Positions 1 through 7,801 of a stretch of 64,000 nt of DNA are shown here, one piece after another. A program made the position numbers and the translations under genes. The number at the start of each line of letters is the position of its first letter. Position 1 is the first letter of the stretch. This DNA is from Ruminococcus sp. Marseille-P6503 (GTDB lineage Bacteria > Bacillota > Clostridia > Oscillospirales > Ruminococcaceae), in contig NZ_UWPB01000002.1 of NCBI RefSeq assembly GCF_900604945.1, positions 682,001-746,000 on the forward strand, given 5' to 3'. The notes under the pieces were generated by a model, which ran no database searches, was not told the DNA's origin, and saw nothing but the letters and a program-made list of their open reading frames with translations.

Positions 1-1
1 G

Positions 2-112
2 ATGACTGAGTTTGTCGGCTCTCAGACCTCCGGATGGGTGTGCATGGTTGTTTCCGCCGCGGCAATGATAATACTGGGCATACTCGGCATAATACGGCTG
101 GCAAAAAGATGA
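2..112 (+). CDS. C-terminal end of an unknown membrane protein (partial)
   Basis: An open frame enters from the left edge and stops at TGA 110-112. The visible 36 residues contain one strongly hydrophobic segment (VCMVVSAAAMIILGILGIIRL) followed by a positively charged tail (AKR), which fits a C-terminal transmembrane helix with its tail inside. An ATG at 2-4 is in frame, but no ribosome binding site can be judged because the window starts here, so the protein probably begins upstream. No family can be named. It lies 10 bp before the MmcQ gene on the same strand and may share its transcript. Confidence 0.45.
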   Translation: MTEFVGSQTSGWVCMVVSAAAMIILGILGIIRLAKR

Positions 113-122
113 CGGAGGGATT

Positions 123-578
123 ATGACTAAGGCAGAGCTTACAGAATACTGCGGTTCGCTGGCGGGAGCGGCAACGGATATGCCGTTTGAAGGGGATTTT
201 GAAACGGTCGTTGCCAGACATCAAAAAAGCCGGAAATGGTTTGCCGTTATAATGAAGCCGGGTAAGGAATACTTTGTAAACCTGAAATGCGAGCCCATGG
301 AGGCTGATATGCTCAGGAGGGCGTACAAGGGGGTCGTTCCGGCTTACCATATGAACAAGACTCACTGGAATTCGGTTTATCTTGAAAGCGACGTTTCGGA
401 GGCTGAGCTAAAGAATATGGTATACCGAAGCTACCTGCTTACCGGCGGGGGAATAAAAACAAAAGCGAAGGGCTGCCCCGGCGGGACTGTAAGCGCCGGA
501 GCGGTTTGTGCGGCTGCTAGCGAAAGCGCGGCGGAGGAGAGGAATGATTGTTATGGGCGCGTCGGGCTCATGCTGTGA
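123..578 (+). CDS. MmcQ/YjbR family protein
   Basis: A 151-residue member of the MmcQ/YjbR (DUF419) family, small double-wing DNA-binding-like proteins whose cellular role is not established. Family hallmarks are visible: the N-terminal EYCGSLAGAATDMPFEGD segment, the RKWFAVI strand, the VNLKCEPMEADMLRRAYKGV stretch and the PAYHMNKTHWNSVYL motif near residues 75-90. ATG 123 follows the ribosome binding site GGAGG at 113-117. The conserved domain ends around residue 108; the last 40 residues are low-complexity (Ala/Gly/Ser rich) and overlap the next gene, so the true C-terminal tail is probably not functionally conserved. Same strand as the DUF6472 gene. Confidence 0.85.
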   Translation: MTKAELTEYCGSLAGAATDMPFEGDFETVVARHQKSRKWFAVIMKPGKEYFVNLKCEPMEADMLRRAYKGVVPAYHMNKTHWNSVYLESDVSEAELKNMVYRSYLLTGGGIKTKAKGCPGGTVSAGAVCAAASESAAEERNDCYGRVGLML

Positions 579-738
579 AACCTGCGCAAATTACGGCTAT
601 GACGACGAATACGGCTGTTATGTATGCGATATCGACCTTGATGAGGACGAAATGCAGAAGTTTTTAAGCTGTTCTGATTTTAACTGTCCTTATTACCGCA
701 GCGGCGACGAATACGCAGTTGTAAAAAAGCAGAATTAA
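544..738 (+). CDS. DUF6472 family small cysteine-rich protein
   Basis: A 64-residue protein with six cysteines. The pattern CETCANYGYDDEYGCYVCDIDLDEDEM followed by FNCPYYRSGDEY matches the DUF6472 family of clostridia as I remember it; function unknown. The paired CxxC-like cysteines suggest metal binding (inference). I chose ATG 544 because GGAGGA lies at 533-538, five bases upstream; an in-frame ATG at 553 is too far away. The gene overlaps the MmcQ reading frame by 35 bp, so translation is probably coupled. Confidence 0.75.
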   Translation: MIVMGASGSCCETCANYGYDDEYGCYVCDIDLDEDEMQKFLSCSDFNCPYYRSGDEYAVVKKQN

Positions 739-764
739 GCCGGTAAAGCTGAAAAATAAAGCTA

Positions 765-793
765 TTGATTTTTGAAGCCTGAGGCTATAGAAT
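765..793 (+). promoter_or_regulatory. sigma-A type promoter for the femAB-like gene
   Basis: TTGATT at 765-770 and TAGAAT at 788-793 are separated by 17 bp, 43 bp before the start codon at 837. The match to consensus is moderate. Confidence 0.45.
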
Positions 794-836
794 AAAAGTC
801 TGAGGATTATTACATTATGAGAGGATCTGCAAAAGC

Positions 837-1952
837 ATGGAAATAATAAATAAGAACGACAAGGCCTTGCTTGAGGAATATGAGGATTTTGCCAAAAACA
901 GCAGGTACGGAAATTTTATGCAGTCGCTGCGCTGGCCCAAGGTAAAGGACACATGGGGCTGGGACGCTGTGATTTCAAGGGACGGGGACGGAAAAATTCA
1001 GGGAACCTGTCTGGTCATAATCAAGAAGATACCTATTTTCGGCTGTACGTTTCTTTACGCTCCTCACGGTCCTGTGTGCGATTGGAGCAATAAGGAGATC
1101 ATGCAGGATCTTTTTGAGGGGATAAAGGTTCTTGCAAAGAAGTATAAGAGCTATCAGTTTATGTGGGATCCCTGCTTTGAGGAGCAGGACAGGGAGCTTT
1201 CGGAAATGATAGTAAGCATGGGCTTTACTCACATTTACGACGCTCCCGAGCTTTCCACCATTCAGGCGAGAAACAACTATATGCTGAGAAATATTGAAGG
1301 CAGAACTCCAGACGAGGTTATGGCTACCTTCAAATCGGACTGGAGAAACAGGATAAGAAAGGCTTCGAGAAAGGGAGTCGTATGCAGAGCGTGCGGTAAG
1401 GAAGCTCTCGACGATTTTTATCCTATGATGCAGGCGACGGGCATACGCGACGGCTTTTCGATACGCTCTAAGGAGTATTTTGCAAAAATGCTTGACGGAC
1501 TGGGCGAGGAGCACTGCCGGCTGTTTATGTGCTATCTGAAGGACGAGGAAAGCGGCAAGGAGATTCCCGTTTCCGGAGCGGTAACTACTCAGTATGCCGG
1601 AAAGACCTGCTATGTTTACGGCGCGTCCTCCAATCAGCACAGAAATACCTATCCCAACTATCTTATGCAGTGGACGATGATAAACTGGGCGATTGAGAAC
1701 AATAATTTCATATATGATTTTCAGGGAATACCTTTTTATAAGGACGAAACCCATCCCAACTACGGCGTATACAAGTTCAAAAAGGGCTTTAACGGAGAGG
1801 TCGTGACCTATGCGGGAGAATTTTTCTACGTATTTATGCCTTTAAGAAAAAAACTGGTGGATCTGTGCGAGAGGATAGTTATGAAAATGCACGCCAGAAA
1901 AACCAAAAAGCTTATCGAGAACAGAAACAAGGAATTCAATACTGAAAAGTAG
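837..1952 (+). CDS. FemAB-type peptidoglycan aminoacyltransferase
   Basis: A 371-residue FemA/FemB/FmhB-type (lipid II:glycine/alanine) aminoacyltransferase of the GNAT-fold superfamily, expected to use aminoacyl-tRNA to add an interpeptide-bridge residue to lipid-linked peptidoglycan precursors in the cytoplasm. Visible features are the N-terminal FMQSLRWPKVKDTWGWDAV block, YAPHGPVCDW, the central KSDWRNRIRKASRKGV stretch, and the C-terminal YVYGASS...YPNYLMQWTMINWA and YDFQGIP...GVYKFKKGFNGEVV blocks typical of the family. A basic helical tail (residues about 335-371) closes the protein. A GAGAGGATC ribosome binding site precedes ATG 837. It has its own promoter and terminator, so it is probably monocistronic. 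The identity of the amino acid added cannot be inferred. Confidence 0.88.
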   Translation: MEIINKNDKALLEEYEDFAKNSRYGNFMQSLRWPKVKDTWGWDAVISRDGDGKIQGTCLVIIKKIPIFGCTFLYAPHGPVCDWSNKEIMQDLFEGIKVLAKKYKSYQFMWDPCFEEQDRELSEMIVSMGFTHIYDAPELSTIQARNNYMLRNIEGRTPDEVMATFKSDWRNRIRKASRKGVVCRACGKEALDDFYPMMQATGIRDGFSIRSKEYFAKMLDGLGEEHCRLFMCYLKDEESGKEIPVSGAVTTQYAGKTCYVYGASSNQHRNTYPNYLMQWTMINWAIENNNFIYDFQGIPFYKDETHPNYGVYKFKKGFNGEVVTYAGEFFYVFMPLRKKLVDLCERIVMKMHARKTKKLIENRNKEFNTEK

Positions 1953-1961
1953 TTTCAGATG

Positions 1962-2012
1962 AAATCCCGCGGACAAAGTCAGACGGCTTTTGTCTGCGGG
2001 ATTTGTTTTTTT
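1962..2012 (+). terminator. intrinsic terminator after the femAB-like gene
   Basis: The arm at 1962-1977 (AAATCCCGCGGACAAAG region) pairs with 1987-2004 (CTTTTGTCTGCGGGATTT) and is followed by a T-rich tract at 2006-2012. It begins 10 bp after the stop codon. Confidence 0.85.
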
Positions 2013-2091
2013 GTGAGGCGTATACGGCTCAAAGCGAATTTCATGGTAAATATGTGCATTCAGCAAGTCTGCGTTTTGTGCAAAAAGCCTA

Positions 2092-2120
2092 TTACAAAAA
2101 ATATTAAAATATGTTACAAT
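2092..2120 (+). promoter_or_regulatory. promoter upstream of carD-like gene
   Basis: TTACAA at 2092-2097 and TACAAT at 2115-2120 with a 17-bp spacer ending in TGT (an extended -10 pattern), about 100 bp upstream of the CarD-like start. Confidence 0.55.
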
Positions 2121-2221
2121 ATAAATATGGAATTAATATGCCGCGCGGCGGAGCGTACAGATAAAATGTCCGGCCGCAGGCGCGGACAGGCATTGCTTAA
2201 GCAGGAAAGGACGAGGCTGAA

Positions 2222-2731
2222 ATGGAGCTTTTACCGAATGAATATGTAATGTATCATGCGGCGGGATTATGCCGGTTCAAGGAAATAGTCAGGCGCTGCT
2301 TTGACGGAAAGACTCAGCGGGATTATATCGTGCTGGAGCCGGAGGATTCAGACAAATCAATATATTACGTTCCGTGCGATACGGCGGATAAAAGACTTCG
2401 GAGGCTTATGACGAAAGAGGAGATTTATGCCCTTATAGATTCGATTCCGGATATTGCGCCGTGTGAATGCGGAGACAGAAACGAAAACAAGCTTATTTTC
2501 AGCTCTGTTCTGAAAAGCGACGACTGCGAAAAAATCATTTCTCTTATAAAATCACTGTATCTGAAACGGGAGGACAGACTGAGCAGGGGAGGTCATCTTA
2601 CAGCCGCGGAGGAAAACGCTATGAAAGCCGCCGAGCACACGGTTTATCAGGAATTTGCGGCAGTGCTTGATATAGCTCCCGAAAGCGTAAAGGATTTTAT
2701 AGCCGAGAGAATAGAAGGCAGACGGAAATAA
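2222..2731 (+). CDS. CarD/CdnL family transcription regulator
   Basis: A 169-residue CarD-like protein. CarD/CdnL proteins bind the RNA polymerase beta subunit and stabilise open promoter complexes, particularly at rRNA promoters. The N-terminal 55 residues form the RNAP-interacting domain (YVMYHAAGLCRFKEIVRR...YYVPCDTADKRLRRLMTKEE), with the typical V-Y-x-x-x-G core and the Y-V-P strand. The C-terminal part is helical, as in the DNA-contacting domain. ATG 2222 follows the GGAAAGGACGAGG ribosome binding region. The gene has a promoter upstream and a strong terminator downstream and converges on the ROK gene. Confidence 0.85.
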   Translation: MELLPNEYVMYHAAGLCRFKEIVRRCFDGKTQRDYIVLEPEDSDKSIYYVPCDTADKRLRRLMTKEEIYALIDSIPDIAPCECGDRNENKLIFSSVLKSDDCEKIISLIKSLYLKREDRLSRGGHLTAAEENAMKAAEHTVYQEFAAVLDIAPESVKDFIAERIEGRRK

Positions 2732-2737
2732 TTAAAG

Positions 2738-2775
2738 AAGGCTTCCGCAGTTTATGCATTGCGGAAGCCTTTTAT
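2738..2775 (+). terminator. terminator between carD-like and ROK genes
   Basis: AAGGCTTCCGCA at 2738-2749 pairs with TGCGGAAGCCTT at 2760-2771, followed by TTATT. It lies between convergent genes, and the reverse strand also has a short T-rich stretch, so it may work in both directions. Confidence 0.85.
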
Positions 2776-2786
2776 TAAAGTAATTG

Positions 2787-4025
2787 TTATTTGTCAAAGC
2801 CGCCCTTGTTAAAGAAAAGCTCTCTTATAGCCAACGCGCAGCCGGCAAGGAAACGGTGCTTGTCCTCGATGATCGAAGGCTCTATCTTGCTGGATACGAC
2901 GGTTCCTCCTATCGAGGCGACATACTCTTTCAGCTTGGCGAAAAAGTCAGCTTCGCTGGGGCCGAATTTGAAGTGGTGCAGCACCAGCTTCTGAGGATTT
3001 GTCGAAAAATACAGGTTGTTCAGCAGAACAGCCGTAAGCTTCAAAGAATTGTCGATAATCTCCACGACCGGCTTTTCGCCCTTCTCATAAGCCGCGTAAA
3101 CCATATCCGCGGTTATTGCCTGCGGGTTTCCTTTTGCCGCCTGATAAAGGAAGGGAGTGTTTTCGCTGGAAAAGATAAGATTCAGCTTACGGAGATTTGC
3201 CTTTGGAGTCAGTTCGTTTTCAGCGCATCCTCGTCTGCCGCAGCTGCATTTTTCCGCGGAAGTCGGATTTATTATCATCTTATCGACAAAATTTGTACGG
3301 TTGTCGTAGGAAATTATGGGATCGTTCAGGTTTGTAACTACAAAGTTCATATTGTTTCCGTACTGGAGGAAGGCTATATTCTGGCGGTTAGGGTCTTTGG
3401 TTTTCTGAAAATCTATATTAGCCATAGCGGTTCCCTTAACGGAATTGTCAAACACCAGAGGAAGCTCGGTATAGGACGATACCAGCGCTCTTACTTTGGA
3501 ATAATCAGGAACGCCGTCCTTGACGTCGATGTCCAGACGCGTGAACATGGTCGGGTAAATTCCGAAGCCTATTCCGAGGATCGAGTTTTTGTCAAGACAG
3601 TTATCCCCCAGCACCTCTCTTATCGAGCGTTCGATATAATCGTAAATGGTCTGGCGCTCTGTCAAGGGGTTTATAGTCATATTGCGCTTGTCAAGCACCG
3701 CACCTGCCAGAGTGGAAAGTCCGACGCTTACGATATCCTCTTCAACGGTTACTCCGAGAGCGAATTTATAGTGATGATTGATATCAATAAGTATTTTTTT
3801 TCTTCCCCTCGGAGCCTTTTCCGTAATGTGCTTATATTCGCCGATCTCCTGTATAATTCCCTGCTCGATCATTTCGTTTGTAATGATCGTAACCGCGGCT
3901 CTGGTAAGCTCCAAGGTTCCTGCAATGTCGATCCTTGAAGTAGGACCTCTCTGCTTGAGGATTTTCAGAACCTGCATTCGGTTTCTTCTTTTTAAATCCA
4001 GCTTGCTTATTCCGTGCTGCTCCAT
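2787..4025 (-). CDS. ROK family transcriptional regulator (NagC/XylR type)
   Basis: A 412-residue ROK repressor. Residues about 10-70 form a winged helix-turn-helix (RNRMQVLKILKQRGPTSRIDIAGTLELTRAAVTIITNEM). The rest is an ASKHA-fold sugar-sensing domain containing the ROK zinc signature CSCGRRGCAE. The kinase-type DxGxT/N-terminal nucleotide motif is degenerate, and the sequence continues with VGLSTLAGAVLDKR, consistent with a sensor rather than a kinase. The ribosome binding site GGAGGAG lies before the ATG at 4025. No sugar genes are adjacent, so its ligand cannot be assigned from context. ROK repressors usually respond to a sugar or sugar phosphate. Confidence 0.9.
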   Translation of the reverse strand: MEQHGISKLDLKRRNRMQVLKILKQRGPTSRIDIAGTLELTRAAVTIITNEMIEQGIIQEIGEYKHITEKAPRGRKKILIDINHHYKFALGVTVEEDIVSVGLSTLAGAVLDKRNMTINPLTERQTIYDYIERSIREVLGDNCLDKNSILGIGFGIYPTMFTRLDIDVKDGVPDYSKVRALVSSYTELPLVFDNSVKGTAMANIDFQKTKDPNRQNIAFLQYGNNMNFVVTNLNDPIISYDNRTNFVDKMIINPTSAEKCSCGRRGCAENELTPKANLRKLNLIFSSENTPFLYQAAKGNPQAITADMVYAAYEKGEKPVVEIIDNSLKLTAVLLNNLYFSTNPQKLVLHHFKFGPSEADFFAKLKEYVASIGGTVVSSKIEPSIIEDKHRFLAGCALAIRELFFNKGGFDK

Positions 4026-4399
4026 TAGGTGATACTCCTCCGTTTATATGGATTTGAGAAACGTCGATCTCACAATATTATTCTTGTAAATTATAACAGA
4101 CTATATTGAACGAAGTATTAACATTCAATTATCAATTAACATTTTAAAGAATCTTTACAAACGGTTAATATAACCTAGCGCCAATGTCCTCCGCCTTCTT
4201 TAGAATGCGTTCGCCTCTTTTAGGCGGCGGGTTCCGTTCAGGGTTTCAGCAGGGAAATTAATCCCCTGCTGAAAGACTGAGGAGCCAGAAGCTCTTCGCT
4301 GTCAAAAGACGGCGTTTGGTGCGGTTGCTTCGTCGCAGCCGATGAAAAGCCAAGCTTACAGCGGGCTTTACTCCGAATTAAAGAATAAATCGGCGCTAT
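4026..4399. other. 374-bp intergenic region with several hairpins
   Basis: No convincing gene. The 100 bp next to the ROK gene are AT-rich and hold a TATAAT-like hexamer on the minus strand (4090-4095) preceded by TGT, a plausible ROK promoter with a poor -35. From about 4185 to 4380 the base composition shifts to GC-rich and contains inverted repeats, the clearest at 4244-4274. This could be a structured RNA, an untranslated leader or a decayed gene. Confidence 0.4.
4244..4274. repeat. perfect 11-bp inverted repeat
   Basis: TTTCAGCAGGG at 4244-4254 is the exact reverse complement of CCCTGCTGAAA at 4264-4274 with a 9-base loop. No T-tract follows on either strand, so it is not an obvious terminator. 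Confidence 0.6.
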
Positions 4400-4651
4400 T
4401 CAGAGGATATCGTCCTCGTTTATATCGTCCTCTATCTCCTCGCCGTTAAGGATAGCTTTCAGAGTAGCTATGTCCTCCTCGGTAAGCGTGATACCCTTTC
4501 CCATTCTTGTGTGGTCGGGGCTCCATTCCCTGAGGTCGTATTTCGGCTCTCTGTCGTTCCAGCTGACCATATTGAACTCCTTGGTCCAGCCCCTTGCGTT
4601 TTCGGAAAGTATTCCCAGATGTTTTGTGATTTCAAATTTCAGTTCTGCCAT
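4400..4651 (-). CDS. YdbC-like PC4 family ssDNA-binding protein
   Basis: An 83-residue protein resembling bacterial YdbC, a homologue of eukaryotic transcription coactivator PC4 that binds single-stranded DNA as a dimer. Visible family features are FEITKHLGILSE at the N-terminus, the central KEFNMVSWNDREPKYDLREWSPDHTRMGKGITLTEEDIATLK block, and an acidic C-terminal tail (EEIEDDINEDDIL). The ribosome binding site GGAGG stands seven bases before the ATG at 4651. It lies 110 bp downstream of the flippase gene on the same strand. Role in the cell is inferred from the family only. Confidence 0.85.
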   Translation of the reverse strand: MAELKFEITKHLGILSENARGWTKEFNMVSWNDREPKYDLREWSPDHTRMGKGITLTEEDIATLKAILNGEEIEDDINEDDIL

Positions 4652-4761
4652 TTTTATTTCCTCCGTATAGTTTTTGATGGCGCGCAGTCCCTTGCTTAAA
4701 ATTCGGCAGGGACTTTATACCGCATTTATATCAACAGCATGGCTGTTTGACGCGTTAGGCG

Positions 4762-6636
4762 TTATTTAAACATTATTTTTTCCAGCGCGTGATAAAGCTG
4801 TTTTCTGAAAATAACGATTGCCGCGAGAAGCTCTATCATAAGACAGAAAACGGCAAGATAGATTCCTCCGATTATAAACAGAAGAATATCTGCGGCAGCG
4901 GTGCAGACGATAAGCTCGGTATTTCTGCGGTATATTACAAGCGGAACAAGCAGGCACAGCGAAGCGGCCGCTACTGCCGTTTCAATGCCGAAGATTCCCC
5001 AGCTTGTCAGAAATACAAGCGATATTCCCGCGTAAACCGCTGATTTTCTGTTTATCAGCAGCCCGGCGATTACCGCGGCGGCGGCAATAGGATATAAGAT
5101 AATGCCGTTTGTCAGATATACAATCGCTGCGAAAACGCATAAAGCAATACATAAGACGGTTATACGCTTCGCGCCGAGGCGATGGAGCTTTTTCGCTATT
5201 CCTGCCGGCAGCAGTCTTTCGGCGGCTTTCCATAAGGTTCGGAAGTTAAGGAGAAAAACGATCAGGAAAAGGATCGGAAGCGCTATCAGCGAAAGGGTCT
5301 TGTAGCCGTAAATAAACTGGAACACGTTGATCAGAACCATTGCTATCAGCAGAATATTATTAACAATGATCTTTCCGATGTGAAGATCAAACGGCACAAG
5401 CTTTCTGGAATCGTATGCTCTTATAATAAAAACTGTAACGTAGCTGGCGACGGTTGAGATAGCCGGTCCGTAAAGGCCTATTCTCGGGATAAGCACAATA
5501 TTCAGGGCGACGTTTATTATTCCGGAAAAAAGGCTTGTAACAAGCGAACGCTTAGTTTGCTTTGAAGCCAGATAAATAGACCCCATAAAGGTGGTAAAGC
5601 ATGAAAATACCGAGGAATAAATAAGTATCGGAGAATATTTCACCGAATCCTGAAACGCGTCGCCTAGCCATATGCCGGTAAGCGGCTGAACTATAAGCAG
5701 ACAGCCTGCCGCCATTATATAGAGCAGGCACTGGTTGAGCTTAAACACATTGTCGTAAAATTCGTTGCGGTCGTCGGAGTCGTTTTCCATGATGGCGGAC
5801 ATATTCCACGCTTGTCCGAACATCAGGTAAACCGTAGCTACAAGATTGGGTATTTTGTAGGAAGCGGAAAGTATGCCGTTTGCCTCGGAGCCGAGATAAT
5901 GCGTGGTCATAAACGAATCGGAGCTGTTGGTTATAAGCCAAAGCAGCTGGGCGGGAATGAGCGGGACGGAATATCTCAGCATGGTATGAAGAAGCTCGCG
6001 GTCCGGCTTTTTAAAGTCAATATAACGCCAGAGCTTCGCCGCAAAGGTCAGAAAAATAATAGATATAAAGTCGGATACTATAATGGACAGCAGATAACCC
6101 GTATTACCCATTTTAAATCCGCATATAAAGAGAATCGTGCCGAAAAGAGTAAAGAGGGTCGTCAGTATTCCGTTGACGGCAAAAAGCTTGACCTTTTCAA
6201 TTGAACGGACAAAGGTGGAGTAGACAAGCTTCAGGCTGGACATGAATATGTAGACGTAGAGCAGAAAGGAATATCCGCTGAGGTATTTGTCGGCTATTCC
6301 GGAAACGGTTACTATCGGAAGAATAACCGCCAGAACAGCCAGACCGAAGAGGCAGACGATATTTCCCAGCGTAAAGACCTTTTTCTTATCATAGGCTTTA
6401 TCAAGCCCGAAGCGTATTACCGCTTCGCTTATAGTCATTGTTACGATAGGCTGAAGCCAGTTCGCTATCTGGGTGATAACGTCGTTGACGCCCATTTCCT
6501 GCGGAGACAGGTAGGTGGTATAGACCTTTACCAGCAGAAGCACCAGTATCTTGGAACTGAAAGAGCCTATCGCGAATATAATAGTATTTGAAAAGAGCTT
6601 TTTATAGCTGCTCTGTTTTGGTGTGGCTTCGGACAT
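4762..6636 (-). CDS. MOP-superfamily polysaccharide/oligosaccharide flippase
   Basis: A 624-residue integral membrane protein of the MOP flippase superfamily (polysaccharide biosynthesis, Wzx/MurJ-like), expected to translocate a lipid-linked glycan across the cytoplasmic membrane. The N-terminus KLFSNTIIFAIGSFSSKILVLLLVKVYTTYLSPQEMGVNDV is the classic family start, followed by roughly 14 hydrophobic helices. The length exceeds the usual 450-500 residues because of an additional hydrophobic C-terminal region (about residues 490-620) with four or five more predicted helices. The ribosome binding site TGAGGTAA precedes the ATG. No glycosyltransferase genes are adjacent, so the cargo is unknown. 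Confidence 0.85.
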   Translation of the reverse strand: MSEATPKQSSYKKLFSNTIIFAIGSFSSKILVLLLVKVYTTYLSPQEMGVNDVITQIANWLQPIVTMTISEAVIRFGLDKAYDKKKVFTLGNIVCLFGLAVLAVILPIVTVSGIADKYLSGYSFLLYVYIFMSSLKLVYSTFVRSIEKVKLFAVNGILTTLFTLFGTILFICGFKMGNTGYLLSIIVSDFISIIFLTFAAKLWRYIDFKKPDRELLHTMLRYSVPLIPAQLLWLITNSSDSFMTTHYLGSEANGILSASYKIPNLVATVYLMFGQAWNMSAIMENDSDDRNEFYDNVFKLNQCLLYIMAAGCLLIVQPLTGIWLGDAFQDSVKYSPILIYSSVFSCFTTFMGSIYLASKQTKRSLVTSLFSGIINVALNIVLIPRIGLYGPAISTVASYVTVFIIRAYDSRKLVPFDLHIGKIIVNNILLIAMVLINVFQFIYGYKTLSLIALPILFLIVFLLNFRTLWKAAERLLPAGIAKKLHRLGAKRITVLCIALCVFAAIVYLTNGIILYPIAAAAVIAGLLINRKSAVYAGISLVFLTSWGIFGIETAVAAASLCLLVPLVIYRRNTELIVCTAAADILLFIIGGIYLAVFCLMIELLAAIVIFRKQLYHALEKIMFK

Positions 6637-6745
6637 AGCAATATTACCTCATAATATGTAAATGTTTGCGGATACCTAAAAGCAAACGCAAAGCGATCCG
6701 TTTTAACGACATGAAGATATAAGTAAAAATTTCTGGTCGGAAATT

Positions 6746-6774
6746 ATTATAGCATACATTTCTTATTTTTGCAA
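6746..6774 (-). promoter_or_regulatory. promoter for the flippase gene
   Basis: On the minus strand TTGCAA (6774-6769) and TATAAT (6751-6746) are separated by 17 bp with an extended TGC before the -10. It lies about 110 bp before the start codon. Confidence 0.65.
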
Positions 6775-6837
6775 ATCAAAATTTTTGAAACAGCCTTCAG
6801 CTTTTTTGGACGTATGTCAAAAAATTTTCTTAACTAC

Positions 6838-6866
6838 TTGAATTTACTGATAAAATGATGTATACT
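6838..6866 (+). promoter_or_regulatory. promoter for small membrane protein gene
   Basis: TTGAAT at 6838-6843 and TATACT at 6861-6866 with a 17-bp spacer, 70 bp before the start of the 41-residue protein. It is back to back with the flippase promoter. Confidence 0.65.
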
Positions 6867-6935
6867 ATATATAAAGCGCCGCACAGGTTTTGGGCGGTAT
6901 TAGCTTTAAGCAAACGATCAGCCGGAGGTTATTAT

Positions 6936-7061
6936 ATGAGCAAGGGTGTTAAATTTTTTATCGCCGCCATTTCAGTTATAGGAGCAGCCGCGGCCGCAAA
7001 ACTGCTGTATGAGATTTTTTCAACGCGTATACGCAAGTATTATCTTGTGGACAGCGAATGA
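6936..7061 (+). CDS. 41-residue single-helix membrane protein
   Basis: A short gene supported by its own promoter, a strong ribosome binding site (GCCGGAGG at 6921-6928, seven bases before ATG 6936) and a downstream terminator. The product MSKGVKFFIAAISVIGAAAAAKLLYEIFS... has one hydrophobic segment (residues about 6-25) followed by a charged tail (TRIRKYYLVDSE). An in-frame ATG exists further upstream at 6855, but it falls inside the promoter -10 region and lacks a ribosome binding site. Not recognised as any family. Confidence 0.6.
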   Translation: MSKGVKFFIAAISVIGAAAAAKLLYEIFSTRIRKYYLVDSE

Positions 7062-7085
7062 ACATAAACGCGGTTATTATGTATG

Positions 7086-7114
7086 CGGCAGGGCTTTGGC
7101 TCTGCCGGTTTTTG
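7086..7114 (+). terminator. terminator after small membrane protein
   Basis: CGGCAGGGC at 7086-7094 pairs with GCTCTGCCG at 7099-7107 (one G-T pair), followed by GTTTTTG. It ends exactly where the convergent SleB-like gene stops. Confidence 0.75.
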
Positions 7115-7801
7115 TTAATTGCAGAAGCGGTGACTTCCGATGACCGTTACGGTAGGTCTTGAATGCATGAACGCGTTGGAGGTTTTGGCCGGGTTATAAT
7201 AGTAGATACAGCCGCCGGTCGGATCCCATCCGTTGAGGGCGTCTCTTGCCGCTTTATACGCCGAATCCGCAACAGGCTCGTTGAACTGTCCGTCTACTAT
7301 AGCGGTGAAGGCGCCGTTCTGGTAAATGACTCCGGCAAGGGTGTCGGGAAAAGAGGGGTGTTCGATCCTGTTGAGGATAACCGCTCCTACGGCTACCTGT
7401 CCGGTATAAGGCTCGCCTCTGGCTTCGGCGGAGATGATTCTTGCGAGAAGATTGATATTTGCCTCGGTTGCGCTGGGAATGGAGCCGATAGAGATACCTA
7501 GCGCCTTGAGAGTTGCCGGTCCGGCTACTCCGGTTTGCTTAATGCCCTGCTGCTTCTGGAATCTGAGTACGGCTTTCCGAGTTTCTTCTCCGTAATAGCC
7601 GGTCACTCCCACGTTGAACAGTCCGCGTTCCTTCAGCTTTTCCTGAATAGCGGTAACTTCCTTTCCGCTGGAGCCTACCTGTGACAGCGCCGGCTGCTCA
7701 TTATTAATAAAAACAAGTCCGCAGACTGCAAGCAAGGTCAAAACGGTTAAGCTTATAACGGCAGTCCTGAGAAAATTATAAATTCCTGTTGTTTTGTTCA
7801 A
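7115..7801 (-). CDS. SleB-like cell wall hydrolase with peptidoglycan-binding domain
   Basis: A 228-residue secreted or membrane-tethered cell wall hydrolase. It has an N-terminal hydrophobic anchor (residues about 12-32), a PG_binding_1 domain (about 45-105: GSSGKEVTAIQEKLKERGLF...TRKAVLRFQKQQGIKQTGVAGPATLKALG), then the Hydrolase_2/SleB catalytic domain (LLARIISAEARGEPYTGQVAVGAVILNRIEHPSFPDTLAGVIYQ...), with the catalytic-type Glu in ISAEARGE. I place the start at TTG 7801 because AAGGAGG lies seven bases upstream; the open frame extends further but has no ribosome binding site there. SleB proteins are cortex-lytic lytic transglycosylases in spore formers; the family also includes vegetative cell wall enzymes. 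It is transcribed divergently from the rRNA operon. Confidence 0.85.
   Translation of the reverse strand: MNKTTGIYNFLRTAVISLTVLTLLAVCGLVFINNEQPALSQVGSSGKEVTAIQEKLKERGLFNVGVTGYYGEETRKAVLRFQKQQGIKQTGVAGPATLKALGISIGSIPSATEANINLLARIISAEARGEPYTGQVAVGAVILNRIEHPSFPDTLAGVIYQNGAFTAIVDGQFNEPVADSAYKAARDALNGWDPTGGCIYYYNPAKTSNAFMHSRPTVTVIGSHRFCN

Noticed and set aside
1959-2249. 96-residue open frame after the femAB-like gene
   Set aside because: It runs through the terminator and the carD-like promoter, has no ribosome binding site and the product is not protein-like.
2784-3938. 384-residue open frame on the plus strand opposite the ROK gene
   Set aside because: It is the antisense shadow of a clear ROK protein with a ribosome binding site and zinc motif.
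4670-4761. Terminator between the flippase and PC4-like genes
   Set aside because: The AGTCCCTTGC/GCAGGGACT stem is real but has no T-tract on the minus strand, where both genes are encoded.
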